A DNA stretch of 5,913 nt from Pseudomonadota bacterium (GTDB taxonomy: Bacteria; Desulfobacterota; Desulfobacteria; Desulfobacterales; RPRI01): the NCBI GenBank assembly GCA_018830925.1, contig JAHJRK010000028.1, positions 1-5,913 of the forward strand, in the 5' to 3' direction. The notes beneath the pieces are model-generated. The model was not told the DNA's origin. It made no database searches and worked only from the letters and a program-made list of their open reading frames with translations. Below, piece by piece: positions 5,637 through 5,913 of the stretch. Each line of letters begins with the position of its first letter. Position 1 is the first letter of the stretch. The position numbers were made by a program, and so were the translations under genes.

Positions 5637-5913
5637 TTACTGTTTTTTTAAATAAAGAACTGTGCTTTTCCCGAAAAAAGGATTCAACAACCCGTCAAGA
5701 AAACGTGTAATCTTCGGCTTTTTCATAAGATCCCAGACCAGAAACCTGTGATAAAGATTTACTATCCTGCTGTCGTTTCTTGTCGGGCCGGCAAGGCATT
5801 TAATCCACCAGTAAGGAGTATGAAGGCTGTGCGCAAAATGAGAAGCCCAGAGTTTTGCCCCTGAATTTTCAAGAAGGCTTACAAGTTCTTTTTTTTTATA
5901 TATGCGGATATGC
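5637..5913 (-). CDS. Probable class I SAM-dependent methyltransferase, C-terminal part
   Basis: Only the last 91 residues before the TAA at 5637-5639 are present; the start and the SAM-binding glycine-rich loop lie beyond base 5913. The visible part opens with HIRIYKKKELVSLLENSGAK, the 'H-x-R-x-Y, raise-the-helix' block that follows the core fold in many class I methyltransferases. It continues with SHFAHSLHTPYWWIKC and VNLYHRFLVWDLMKKP, then ends LLNPFFGKSTVLYLKKQ. The HAHxLHxPYWWxKC-type block is one I associate with a bacterial methyltransferase subfamily that includes mycobacterial Rv3030-like proteins. Substrate is unknown. The gene runs in the same direction as HU and lies upstream of it. 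I see no strong hairpin terminator between its stop and the HU promoter, so some read-through into HU is possible. Confidence 0.65.
   Translation of the reverse strand, partial: HIRIYKKKELVSLLENSGAKLWASHFAHSLHTPYWWIKCLAGPTRNDSRIVNLYHRFLVWDLMKKPKITRFLDGLLNPFFGKSTVLYLKKQ

Overview
The window looks like ordinary chromosomal DNA from an anaerobic Desulfobacterota-type bacterium (formerly Deltaproteobacteria). This is inference from the style of the RNB exoribonuclease, the methyltransferase tail and a dispersed intergenic repeat, not from a marker gene. No phage, CRISPR, transposase, tRNA or rRNA signal was seen.

Layout: (1) Positions 1-956, minus strand: the N-terminal 318 residues of an RNB-domain (RNase II/R superfamily) 3'-5' exoribonuclease, cut by the window edge inside the catalytic domain. 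Its sigma70-like promoter sits so close that the transcript should begin at the A of the ATG. (2) Positions 957-1305: a divergent intergenic region with a 142-bp imperfect inverted repeat, flanking 21-bp direct repeats, a small palindrome and a near-consensus promoter. (3) Positions 1306-5038, plus strand: two overlapping ABC exporter half-transporter genes that together encode a heterodimeric multidrug-type exporter. The first subunit has the degenerate Walker B (Asp-Asp) and the second has the canonical catalytic Glu, a diverged signature motif and an unusually long loop between its first two membrane segments. (4) Positions 5037-5073: a strong hairpin terminator that works on both strands between convergent genes. 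(5) Positions 5092-5361, minus strand: an HU-family DNA-binding protein with a strong ribosome binding site, a leader of about 150 nt and its own promoter. (6) Positions 5637-5913, minus strand: the C-terminal 91 residues of a probable class I SAM-dependent methyltransferase.

Functionally the two ABC subunits form one machine. They are cotranscribed, translationally coupled through an 11-bp overlap, and complementary in their ATP-site residues. The RNase, HU and methyltransferase genes are neighbours without an evident pathway link. I found no convincing unknown multi-gene system. The items most worth a second look are the structured repeat, the predicted leaderless RNase mRNA, the large loop of the second ABC subunit, and the HU leader.
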